Assembly: GCF_019802055.1 (NCBI RefSeq)
Contig: NZ_JAHVHW010000007.1
Span: forward strand, 1,451,403-1,515,402
Length of the DNA stretch: 64,000 nucleotides
From: Ferrimonas balearica
Lineage (GTDB): Bacteria; Pseudomonadota; Gammaproteobacteria; Enterobacterales; Shewanellaceae
Direction: 5' to 3'
In this document: positions 7,037-14,751 of the stretch, one piece after another
Layout of the letters: each line of letters starts with the position of its first letter
Position numbering within the stretch: the stretch's first letter is position 1
Translations under genes and position numbers: made by a program
The notes under the pieces: model-generated
Seen by the model: the letters and a program-made list of their open reading frames with translations, nothing else
Database searches by the model: none
What the model was told of the DNA's origin: nothing

Positions 7037-8290
7037 ATGATTCAGGATACTTCCGGACAGGATGTGGTACGGCAACGCCCCCGGGCGCGGCGCTGGTTGT
7101 GGCCCACCATTGGGCTGACCCTGCTGCTGGCCAGCGGTGGCTACCTGTGGGCCAGTTACGGCCAGGGACAACAAAGCGTGCGCGGCAGCCGCCTGCAGAT
7201 GGCCACGGTGGAGCGCGGTGACATGGTGCGGGAGATCGCCGCCCGGGGTCGCATCGTCGCCGCCAATGCGCCGGTGATCTACAGCCCCTCTGCCGGACGC
7301 ATCGCCCTTCAGGTTCAAGCCGGTGAAATGGTCGAAGCGAATCAGCTGCTCGCGGAGATCGACAGTCCGGAACTGCAGGCGGAGCTGTCTCAGCAGCAGG
7401 CGGTCGAGGCCAGTCTGGCGCTGGACCTGCAACGCCGAAACCTGGATGCCCGCCGCACCGAACTGGAACTGCAACGTCGGTTGGATCAGGCCAAGGTCAC
7501 CCTGGTGGCAGCGGAGCGCGAGAAGCGTCGTGCCGACAAAGCCGCCGCGACAGACCTTATCAGCGACATCGATCACCAACAGGCCCAGGATGAATTCGCC
7601 AGCGCCCGCATCGCTCACCAGCATGCGGAGCAGGAGATCGCCCTGGCCCGGGACACCCTGAAGTTTGAACAGCAGGCCGCCGAGGTCGAACTGAACCGGC
7701 AACGGCTGCGGGTCGCTGAGCTGCAACGTCAGGTGGACGCGCTGTCACTGCGGGCGCCGCTGGATGGTCTGGTGGGCAACACCCTGGTTGAGGAGCGAGA
7801 GCAGGTGGCCGACAACCAGCCGCTGCTCTCCGTGGTCAGCCTGACCGACTACCAGGCGGAACTGGACGTTCCGGAGAGCTATGCCGACGAACTGGGCCTG
7901 ACCATGCCGGTGGAACTGGAGGTGGGTGGCCGTACCCTTTCAGGAGAGATCGCTGGTATTTCCCCGGAGATCGTCGCAAACCAGGTAAAAGTCCGTGTCC
8001 GCTTTGATGCCAGTAACGTCAAACTGCGTCAGAACCAGCGCCTGACCGCCCGCATCCTGCTTGAGTCGCTGGAGAACGTGCTGATGGTGCGACGCGGCGC
8101 GTTTATCCAGTCAGGTCAGGGCCGGATCGGTTACCGCATCGAGGGCCAGCTGGCCCACAAAATTCCCCTTCAACTGGGCGCCTCCAGCCTCACCCATATC
8201 GAGGTGATTCAAGGGCTGGATGCCGGCGACCAGATCATCATTTCCGATCTCTCAGGGCTGCTGAACAGCAGCGAGATCTTCATTAAGTAA
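7037..8290 (+). CDS. HlyD/MacA-type periplasmic adaptor subunit of an ABC exporter
   Basis: Role: membrane-fusion protein linking an inner-membrane ABC exporter to the cell envelope exterior or an outer-membrane channel. Seen: 417 residues; one N-terminal membrane anchor (WLWPTIGLTLLLASGGYLWA, near 20-40), a biotinyl-lipoyl half-motif (APVIYSPSAGRIALQVQAGE), a long Gln/Glu/Arg-rich coiled-coil hairpin (about residues 110-230), the second lipoyl half (LRAPLDGLVGN) and beta-barrel/membrane-proximal domains. ATG 7037 and GTG 7034 are both possible; neither has a strong ribosome-binding site. Context: first gene of a six-gene operon behind a sigma-54 promoter. The substrate is unknown. Confidence 0.9.
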   Translation: MIQDTSGQDVVRQRPRARRWLWPTIGLTLLLASGGYLWASYGQGQQSVRGSRLQMATVERGDMVREIAARGRIVAANAPVIYSPSAGRIALQVQAGEMVEANQLLAEIDSPELQAELSQQQAVEASLALDLQRRNLDARRTELELQRRLDQAKVTLVAAEREKRRADKAAATDLISDIDHQQAQDEFASARIAHQHAEQEIALARDTLKFEQQAAEVELNRQRLRVAELQRQVDALSLRAPLDGLVGNTLVEEREQVADNQPLLSVVSLTDYQAELDVPESYADELGLTMPVELEVGGRTLSGEIAGISPEIVANQVKVRVRFDASNVKLRQNQRLTARILLESLENVLMVRRGAFIQSGQGRIGYRIEGQLAHKIPLQLGASSLTHIEVIQGLDAGDQIIISDLSGLLNSSEIFIK

Positions 8291-8301
8291 AGGAGTTCCC
8301 C

Positions 8302-9015
8302 ATGCTGCACATGGATAACATTGGCAAGGTATTTCGTACCGACCTGATCGAGACTCACGCCCTGAGAGGCTTCCACCTTGAGGTAAAAGAGGGCGAGTTC
8401 GTGGCCGTCACCGGCCCCTCCGGTTCCGGTAAAACCACCTTCCTCAACATTGCCGGACTGCTGGAAAACGCCAGCAGCGGCCGCTACTACCTGGATGGCG
8501 AAGAGGTCAGCATGCTGACCGACCGGGAGCGTTCTCTGCTGCGCAATGAAAAGATCGGCTTCATCTTCCAGGGCTACAACCTGCTGCCGGACCTCAACCT
8601 GTTCGACAATGTGGATGTGCCCTTGCGCTATCGGGGTTTCAGTGCCGCAGAACGAAAGCGCCGAATTGAGCAGGCGCTGGAGCAGGTGGGCCTGGCCGCC
8701 CGGATGAAGCACCTGCCCTCCCAGCTTTCCGGTGGCCAGCAGCAGCGGGTGGCGATCGCCCGTGCTCTGGCGGGTGAGCCCCGCATTCTGCTGGCCGACG
8801 AACCCACCGGAAATCTCGACTCCATGATGGCGCGACAGGTGATGGAACTGCTGCGGGAGATCAACCGCGCCGGCACCACCATCATCATGGTGACCCACGA
8901 TGCGGAGCAGGCAGCACAGAGCCAGCGCAACATCCATCTGGTGGATGGACAGGTGTGTGATCTGGCGATGCTCAACCGTCGCCGGGATACCGATCCCATC
9001 GCGGCCCAGGCATAA
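8302..9015 (+). CDS. ABC transporter ATP-binding protein (MacB/LolD-like)
   Basis: Role: ATPase powering the exporter made with the flanking permeases and adaptor. Seen: 237 residues with Walker A GPSGSGKTT (near residue 39), Q-loop FQGYNLLPDL, ABC signature LSGGQQQRVAIARAL, Walker B ILLADEPTGNLDS and switch histidine MVTHD. The DEPTGNLDS form is typical of the MacB/LolD/FtsE branch, whose members drive mechanotransmission rather than classical transport. AAGGAG precedes the ATG. Context: 11 bp after the adaptor and 12 bp before the first permease. Confidence 0.95.
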   Translation: MLHMDNIGKVFRTDLIETHALRGFHLEVKEGEFVAVTGPSGSGKTTFLNIAGLLENASSGRYYLDGEEVSMLTDRERSLLRNEKIGFIFQGYNLLPDLNLFDNVDVPLRYRGFSAAERKRRIEQALEQVGLAARMKHLPSQLSGGQQQRVAIARALAGEPRILLADEPTGNLDSMMARQVMELLREINRAGTTIIMVTHDAEQAAQSQRNIHLVDGQVCDLAMLNRRRDTDPIAAQA

Positions 9016-9027
9016 GAGGGGCGGATC

Positions 9028-10341
9028 ATGTTTCTCTACTACGTCAAACTGGCCTGGTTAAGCCTTAGGCAGAGTCCGGTGATCAGCGCCCTGATGGTGC
9101 TGGCCATCGCCATTGGTATCGGCGCCGCAGGCACCAGCCTGACGGTACACCACACCATGAGCCACAACCCCATGGCCCACAAGGATGACCGCCTCTATGC
9201 GGTGCAACTGAAAAGCCATCATGACGATCACCACAGTGGCACCGATGATGGCCTGTATTACCAGATCACCTATCAGGACGCGCACAACCTGAGCCAGCAG
9301 TCCGGGCCGGTGCGCCAATCTCCGATGATTCGCACCGGGTTCACCGTCAAACCGGCCAATCCGGAGGTCCACCCCTTTATCGCCGATGGACGCGCCGCCA
9401 GCCGCGACTTTTTCGCCATGTTCGATGCGGTGTTCCAGCATGGCGCCCCCTGGAGCGAGGCCCAGGATCAACTGGCTGAGCCCGTTACCGTCATCAGTCA
9501 AAGCCTGAACGACAAGCTGTTTGGCGGCGGCAACAACGTGGGTAAAACCATCGACGCCAACGGCCAGAGCTACACCGTGGTGGGGATCATTGACGACTAC
9601 AAGCCGCAGCCGCTGTTCTACGACGTCAACAATGGGGCCTTTCACGAGCACGAGGAGATGTTTATCCCCTTCAGCCTGCTGCCCGTCCACGAGATCGAAG
9701 CCTGGGGCAACTCCAATGGCTGGAAACAGGAGAACATCAACAGCTATGCCGACCGTCTTAACTCCGAGATGTATTGGGTGCAGTACTGGGTTGAACTGAC
9801 CGGACCGGAACAGAAAGCGGAATACCAGCAGCAACTGGCGGCCTACATCGAGCAGCAACAGGCACTGGGCCGCTTTCCCTCTGAAAATCCGACATCCAGC
9901 CTGCGTACCGTCAGTGAGTGGCTCGATTACAACGAAGTCGTGAGCGAAGACAACCGGATTCTGCTTGCCCTCTCTTTCCTGTTCCTGCTGGTTTGCCTCG
10001 TCAATATGGTTGGCCTGCTGCTGGCCAAGTTCCTGCGCCGGGCTGCCCACGCGGGCATCCGTCGCGCCCTTGGGGCCAATCGCGGACAGATCCTGGCTCA
10101 GCACCTAGTGGAGGTGGCGATCATTGGTTTGTTTGGTGGCGTACTGGGCAGCGTATTGGCGCTGGTGGGTCTGGCCGGGCTGAGGCAACTCTATCCGGGC
10201 TATGACCAGCTGGCACGGATGGATCTGACCATTCTCGCCACTCTGATCGCCCTCTCGCTGGTGGCAGCCCTGATTGCCGGACTCTATCCGGCCTGGCGCA
10301 TTGGCCGCACCAACCCCGCCACCTACCTCAAGAGTCAGTAA
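9028..10341 (+). CDS. MacB/FtsX-type ABC permease, first
   Basis: Seen: 437 residues with FtsX-like topology: one N-terminal membrane helix (ISALMVLAIAIGIGAAGTSL), a large periplasmic domain of about 270 residues (MacB_PCD-like) and three C-terminal helices (ILLALSFLFLLVCLVNMVGLL, VAIIGLFGGVLGSVLALVGL and ILATLIALSLVAALIAGLYP). The cytoplasmic loop RAAHAGIRRALGANRGQI is the coupling element typical of the family. The periplasmic domain is His-rich near the start (SHHDDHHSGTDDG), which could bind a metal (inference). Context: translated 12 bp after the ATPase. With the next gene it forms a heterodimeric permease. Confidence 0.92.
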   Translation: MFLYYVKLAWLSLRQSPVISALMVLAIAIGIGAAGTSLTVHHTMSHNPMAHKDDRLYAVQLKSHHDDHHSGTDDGLYYQITYQDAHNLSQQSGPVRQSPMIRTGFTVKPANPEVHPFIADGRAASRDFFAMFDAVFQHGAPWSEAQDQLAEPVTVISQSLNDKLFGGGNNVGKTIDANGQSYTVVGIIDDYKPQPLFYDVNNGAFHEHEEMFIPFSLLPVHEIEAWGNSNGWKQENINSYADRLNSEMYWVQYWVELTGPEQKAEYQQQLAAYIEQQQALGRFPSENPTSSLRTVSEWLDYNEVVSEDNRILLALSFLFLLVCLVNMVGLLLAKFLRRAAHAGIRRALGANRGQILAQHLVEVAIIGLFGGVLGSVLALVGLAGLRQLYPGYDQLARMDLTILATLIALSLVAALIAGLYPAWRIGRTNPATYLKSQ

Positions 10342-10351
10342 GGAGCCGACC

Positions 10352-11560
10352 ATGTTTGAACTTCGCCCCATTTTTTCGGCCCTGCTGCGCAGTAAAAGCG
10401 GGCCTCTGCTTATCATTCTGCAACTGGCGCTGACACTGGCGGTGGTCGCCAACGCCGCCCACATCATTCAGGAGCGTCTGACGCTGATGGCGCGGGACAG
10501 CGGCGTGGTGGAATCGGAGCTTATCGCCTTTACCGTGGCTGAGATGCATATGGATAAGGACTTCATCAGCCAGCGACGCATGGATGAGCAGGCGTTGCGA
10601 GCCATTCCGGGGGTTATCGATGCCGCTGCCAGCAATCAGGTGCCCCTGACCGGAAGCGGATCCTCCACCACAGTCTCCTCCAAGCCCGAGGGTGAAGAGG
10701 GTGGCGTCGATCTGAACCTGGGCTATTACCAGGGCAATGAGCACTTGTTTCCCACCCTGGGCCTGACGCTGGTGGAGGGAAGAGCCTTTACCGCCAACGA
10801 CATCCTGACCGATGCGACGCCCGCTACCCTGCCCTCCCAGGTGATGCTGAGCCGCTATGCCGCAGAGCGCTACTTTCCCGAAGAGAGCGCCGTGGGCAAG
10901 CAGATCTACCTGCACGACCATGCCGTTGAGGTGGTCGGCGTATACGACACTCTGCAAACCCCCTGGGCACACCGGGACCACACCTACGCCAGCGCCATCG
11001 TACCGATGGAAAACGGCAACTTTTTCGCCCGCTACATGGTGCGTGTCGAGGCCAGCCAGCGCGATGCGGTGTTGACCCAGATAGAGGACGCCATGCTGAA
11101 AGTCGCGCCGGACCGGGTGATTCTGAGTCTTCGCAGTTTTGACGACATCCGCTCCCGGGCCTACCGCAATGACAACGCCATGGCGAAGCTGCTGGGGACC
11201 GTTATCGTCCTGCTGCTGGTGGTCACCGCATTGGGCATTGTCGGTCTGGCCAGCTACAGCGTCGGTCAGCGCCGTAAGCAGATCGGCACCCGCCGTGCCC
11301 TGGGCGCCACCCGCGCCGCCATCGTTCGCCACTTCCTGACGGAAAACCTGATGATCTGTGTGGCGGGTGTGGTGTTGGGCACCCTGGCAGCCTTTGCCCT
11401 GAACCAGTACCTGATGCATCACTACGAACTGACCCGCCTGCCCCTGGCCTATCTGGGCAGCACGCTGGTGGGTCTGGTGCTGTTGAGCCAACTGGCTGCG
11501 GCGACACCGGCGATAAAAGCGGCACAAGTTTCTCCGGCCCTTGCCACGCGGTCTGTGTAA
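10352..11560 (+). CDS. MacB/FtsX-type ABC permease, second
   Basis: Seen: 402 residues from ATG 10352, chosen because AAGGAG lies 7 bases upstream and the preceding gene ends at 10341. Topology repeats that of the first permease: an N-terminal helix (GPLLIILQLALTLAVVANAA), a periplasmic domain of about 240 residues, then three helices including LLGTVIVLLLVVTALGIVGL and the coupling segment RRKQIGTRRALGATRAAIV, which is the strongest FtsX/MacB signature. Context: pairs with the permease at 9028 and the ATPase at 8302. After it 69 bp separate the two-component genes. Confidence 0.92.
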   Translation: MFELRPIFSALLRSKSGPLLIILQLALTLAVVANAAHIIQERLTLMARDSGVVESELIAFTVAEMHMDKDFISQRRMDEQALRAIPGVIDAAASNQVPLTGSGSSTTVSSKPEGEEGGVDLNLGYYQGNEHLFPTLGLTLVEGRAFTANDILTDATPATLPSQVMLSRYAAERYFPEESAVGKQIYLHDHAVEVVGVYDTLQTPWAHRDHTYASAIVPMENGNFFARYMVRVEASQRDAVLTQIEDAMLKVAPDRVILSLRSFDDIRSRAYRNDNAMAKLLGTVIVLLLVVTALGIVGLASYSVGQRRKQIGTRRALGATRAAIVRHFLTENLMICVAGVVLGTLAAFALNQYLMHHYELTRLPLAYLGSTLVGLVLLSQLAAATPAIKAAQVSPALATRSV

Positions 11561-11629
11561 TCAACAGGTACTGGATACCTTGTTAAAAATCCGTAACCTA
11601 TGATGAGCGAATCAGGGAGCTGAGTGGCC

Positions 11630-12961
11630 ATGGACCGAATTCTTATCATTGACGACAACCCCGCTATTGGTGAGGCGCTGTCGCTCTTGCTGGAGCTGGA
11701 TGGCCACCAGACCCTCTGCTGTACCTCTCCCGAAGCCGCTCTGGAGATGGTGGAGCAGGAGGAGATCGCACTGGTGATTCAGGACATGAATTTCAGTGCC
11801 GACACCACCTCCGGGAATGAGGGCCGAACCCTGTTTCATGCATTACAGGCCAAACAACCCGGCCTGCCGATTGTGCTGCTGACCGCCTGGACCGATCTGG
11901 CGATGGCGGTTGAGTTGGTCAAAGCGGGCGCCGCCGATTACCTGGGCAAACCCTGGGACGATCAGAAACTGCGACTCACGGTCAACAACCTGCTGGAGCT
12001 GTCCCGCCTGCGCCGTCAGGAGAAAGCGCGCCACTATCAGCAGGCCAGCCAGTTAAAGCGACTCTCCCGCTTTGATCTCTGTGGCATGCAGGTGCACAGC
12101 CCGGCGATGGTTGCCCTGCTGGAAACCGCCACCCGGGTCGCCGCCTCCGACCTGCCGGTGCTGATCACCGGCCCCAACGGTGCCGGTAAGGAGCGCATCG
12201 CCGATATCCTGCACGCCAACTCCTCCCTGCGGGATCAGCCCTTTATCAAGGTCAACGTCGGTGCCCTGCCGCCGGAACTGATGGAAGCGGAGTTGTTTGG
12301 CGCCGAGGCGGGCGCGTATACCGGCGCCACCAAAGCCCGTATCGGCCGCTTTGAAGCCGCCGATGGCGGCACCCTGTTTCTGGACGAACTGGGCAACCTG
12401 CCCCTATCCGGCCAGATAAAGCTGCTGCGTGTGCTGCAAACCGGTGAGTTTGAACGGCTTGGCAGCCACCAGACCCGAAAGGTGCGTGTTCGGGTGATCA
12501 GCGCCACCAATGCCGATCTGCCCGCCGCCATTCAGGCCGGGACGTTCCGGGAAGATCTCTACTACCGGCTCAATGTGGTGCAACTGGCGCTGCCGGGTCT
12601 GGCGGAGCGGCCGGAGGAGATCCTGCCCCTGGCCGAGCACTTCCTGGCGGAGCAGGCCCAACTGAGTGAAGCCGCTTGTCGCGCGCTGATGGCGCACCCC
12701 TGGCCCGGCAATGTGCGGGAGTTGGAGAACGCCATCGCCCGCGCCGCTCTGCTGTGCCAGAACGGCGTGATCAACGAGGCAGATCTGGCGTTGGAGCGTC
12801 CGCCTGTTGCGCCCACCCGCTCTCCCGCAGAGTTGGATGAGGAGGCGATCACTCAGGCGCTGGCTTGCCATGGAGGGGTGATTGCCCGGGCCGCCCGGTC
12901 ATTGGGGATCTCCCGGCAACAGCTGTATCGAAGGATGGAGAAACTGGAGATGGTGCGTTGA
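11630..12961 (+). CDS. Sigma-54-dependent response regulator (NtrC family)
   Basis: Role: phosphorylation-dependent activator of sigma-54 promoters. Seen, from ATG 11630: receiver domain with DD near residues 8-9, phosphoacceptor Asp in VIQDMNF (about 52) and Lys in YLGKPW (about 107); AAA+ domain with Walker A GPNGAGKE (about 181-188, replacing the usual GESGTGKE), the sigma-54 contact loop GAYTGA (about 228-233, Tyr for Phe) and Walker B GGTLFLDE; C-terminal Fis-type helix-turn-helix (ARAARSLGISRQQLYRRM). GTG at 11624 is an alternative start. Context: between the exporter and its kinase, overlapping the kinase by 4 bp. It probably activates the promoter at 6978. Confidence 0.93.
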   Translation: MDRILIIDDNPAIGEALSLLLELDGHQTLCCTSPEAALEMVEQEEIALVIQDMNFSADTTSGNEGRTLFHALQAKQPGLPIVLLTAWTDLAMAVELVKAGAADYLGKPWDDQKLRLTVNNLLELSRLRRQEKARHYQQASQLKRLSRFDLCGMQVHSPAMVALLETATRVAASDLPVLITGPNGAGKERIADILHANSSLRDQPFIKVNVGALPPELMEAELFGAEAGAYTGATKARIGRFEAADGGTLFLDELGNLPLSGQIKLLRVLQTGEFERLGSHQTRKVRVRVISATNADLPAAIQAGTFREDLYYRLNVVQLALPGLAERPEEILPLAEHFLAEQAQLSEAACRALMAHPWPGNVRELENAIARAALLCQNGVINEADLALERPPVAPTRSPAELDEEAITQALACHGGVIARAARSLGISRQQLYRRMEKLEMVR

Positions 12962-14319
12962 GCATACGGGTTCTGCTGGTTCTGCTGGCCGCACTCTGCG
13001 CCGGCCTTGCCGCCGCCTTTACGGTGGCGATGACGGCACTGCTTCCCGCTTTCTTTGGCCCCATGCCCGAGTGGATGAAAATGGGGCTGATCACCCTGAT
13101 GCTGTTTCCCCTTCTCGCTACCCTGCTGTTCTACCTCACCCGCCCATTGCGGCAGGGTCTGGCCTCACTGGAGGCCGGAGTGCTCAACTTCTCCGACAGC
13201 GATTTCAGTGCTTCACTGCCAGTCCGCGGTTCTCCGGAGATCCGCGCATTGGCGACCCACTACAACCAGATGGCGGTAAAACTGCGTCAGGAACGCTACA
13301 CCCTGCACCAACGGGAGCTGATTCTGGATAAGGTGATTCAGAACTCGCCGGTACTGGTACTGCTGATCGACCGGGAGCAACGCATCATCCTGGCGAACCG
13401 GGAAACCGAGCGCTTCTTTCAGCGCACTCACCTTGAGGGGCACCAGTTCGATACGCTGCTGGCCGAGCAACCGGAAGCGGTGCGGGCGATGTTCCAATCC
13501 CATCAGGAGGGACTCTACTCCCTCGCGGAATCGGACCGGCAGAGCGAAACCTACCACCTGGTTCAGGGACAGTTTCAACTGCACAACCTACCCCATCGCC
13601 TGATCCTGGCCCGTCGACTTACCCGTGAACTGGCCCGTCAGGAAGCGGCCGCCTGGAAAAAGGTGATCCGGGTGATCAGCCACGAACTCAACAACAGCCT
13701 CGCGCCCATCAGTTCCATGAGCCACAGTGGCCGTGCCCTGTTGAACGAACAGAGCGATCCCCGGTTGCAGCGGGTGTTCAACACCATTGAGGAGCGCTGC
13801 ACCAGCCTCAACCGTTTTATTCAGGGCTACGCCACCTTCGCCAAACTCCCGGCCCCAAGGCCGGAAGCGGTGGTCTGGTCCCCCTTTGTGGAGGCACTCA
13901 AGGCGCAATACCCCTTTACCCTGTCCGGCCCCCTGCCGGAACAACCGGGTTGGTTCGACCCAAGCCAGTTGGAGCGGGTACTGGTAAACCTGCTGAAGAA
14001 CGCCCGGGAAAGCGGCAGCGCCGCCCCTGAGGTGACCCTCTCGATTCAGACGCAGGGGGATGGCGTGATGATCACCGTGGCAGACAGAGGCAACGGCATG
14101 AGCCCGGCCATACTGGATCAGGCCCTGCTGCCCTTCTACTCCACCAAGCACCAGGGCACTGGACTGGGGCTGGCGCTATGCCGGGAGATTACGGAAGCCC
14201 ACGGCGGGCAGATTCAACTGCAAAACCGCGACGGAGGCGGCCTGAAAGTCAGCCTGTGGCTGCCAGAGGGAACGGCCCAAAGCGCGGCAGACGCAGCGGT
14301 GACAACAAAGCAGGGATGA
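12958..14319 (+). CDS. NtrY-like membrane sensor histidine kinase
   Basis: Seen: 453 residues from TTG 12958, which overlaps the regulator's TGA (TTGA). No ATG gives a better start, as upstream in-frame sequence lies inside the regulator gene. Two N-terminal membrane helices (VLLVLLAALCAGLAAAFTVA and MGLITLMLFPLLATLLFYL), a HAMP-like linker, a PAS-like domain (residues about 120-220, LVLLIDREQRIILANRE), the H-box VISHELNNSLAPISSM, and a HATPase with N-box NLLKNARESG, G1 ADRGNGMS and G2 GTGLGLALCREI. There is almost no periplasmic loop, so the signal is probably sensed in the membrane or cytoplasm. Partner of the regulator at 11630. Confidence 0.9.
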   Translation: MSIRVLLVLLAALCAGLAAAFTVAMTALLPAFFGPMPEWMKMGLITLMLFPLLATLLFYLTRPLRQGLASLEAGVLNFSDSDFSASLPVRGSPEIRALATHYNQMAVKLRQERYTLHQRELILDKVIQNSPVLVLLIDREQRIILANRETERFFQRTHLEGHQFDTLLAEQPEAVRAMFQSHQEGLYSLAESDRQSETYHLVQGQFQLHNLPHRLILARRLTRELARQEAAAWKKVIRVISHELNNSLAPISSMSHSGRALLNEQSDPRLQRVFNTIEERCTSLNRFIQGYATFAKLPAPRPEAVVWSPFVEALKAQYPFTLSGPLPEQPGWFDPSQLERVLVNLLKNARESGSAAPEVTLSIQTQGDGVMITVADRGNGMSPAILDQALLPFYSTKHQGTGLGLALCREITEAHGGQIQLQNRDGGGLKVSLWLPEGTAQSAADAAVTTKQG

Positions 14320-14751
14320 GAGTCTGGCAGCGAGCCGTCCGATAGAAAGCGGTGGCGACTCATGCAACCTATTTTAACGAGCAAAACCACCCGCCGTGTT
14401 ACTACCACATCCACGAAAAGACTGACTTTGGCGCGCTATCTAATGGCTGGTAAGGCGCCAGGAGTGGCCAGTCACAATTTCTATTGCTCTACCCTCTTGA
14501 ACCCACAATCCCGAGGGCCTGGGCGCAGGCGGTGTCGTGGGATGGCCGCTGTCGCAGGCCCAAAGTAGATTTTGTGACGTGTCTCAAAATGGCCTTGGAT
14601 GGACGGGCTGCCGGTACCGCTTTAGCATACGATGGCGAGCTAGCGGTCCCGTCCCAGTTGAGTGGCTGGATAAGCAGAAGAATTGAGGGTATTGAGGGTG
14701 ATAGGAGTGATAAAGGAAGGGCTGGAAAACCTCAAGGCAAAGGGAGTTGGC
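14320..14751 (+). other. Intergenic region before the YobI-type gene
   Basis: 432 bp without a supportable gene. Short open frames on both strands have no ribosome-binding sites or family resemblance. I see no terminator for the upstream kinase and no clear promoter. Composition is more AT-rich than the operon before it and matches the following gene, so the left boundary of the foreign-looking segment probably lies here. Confidence 0.5.

Noticed and set aside
10328-11527. 399-codon open frame antisense to the second permease
   Set aside because: Shadow of a clear FtsX-type permease; low-complexity translation.
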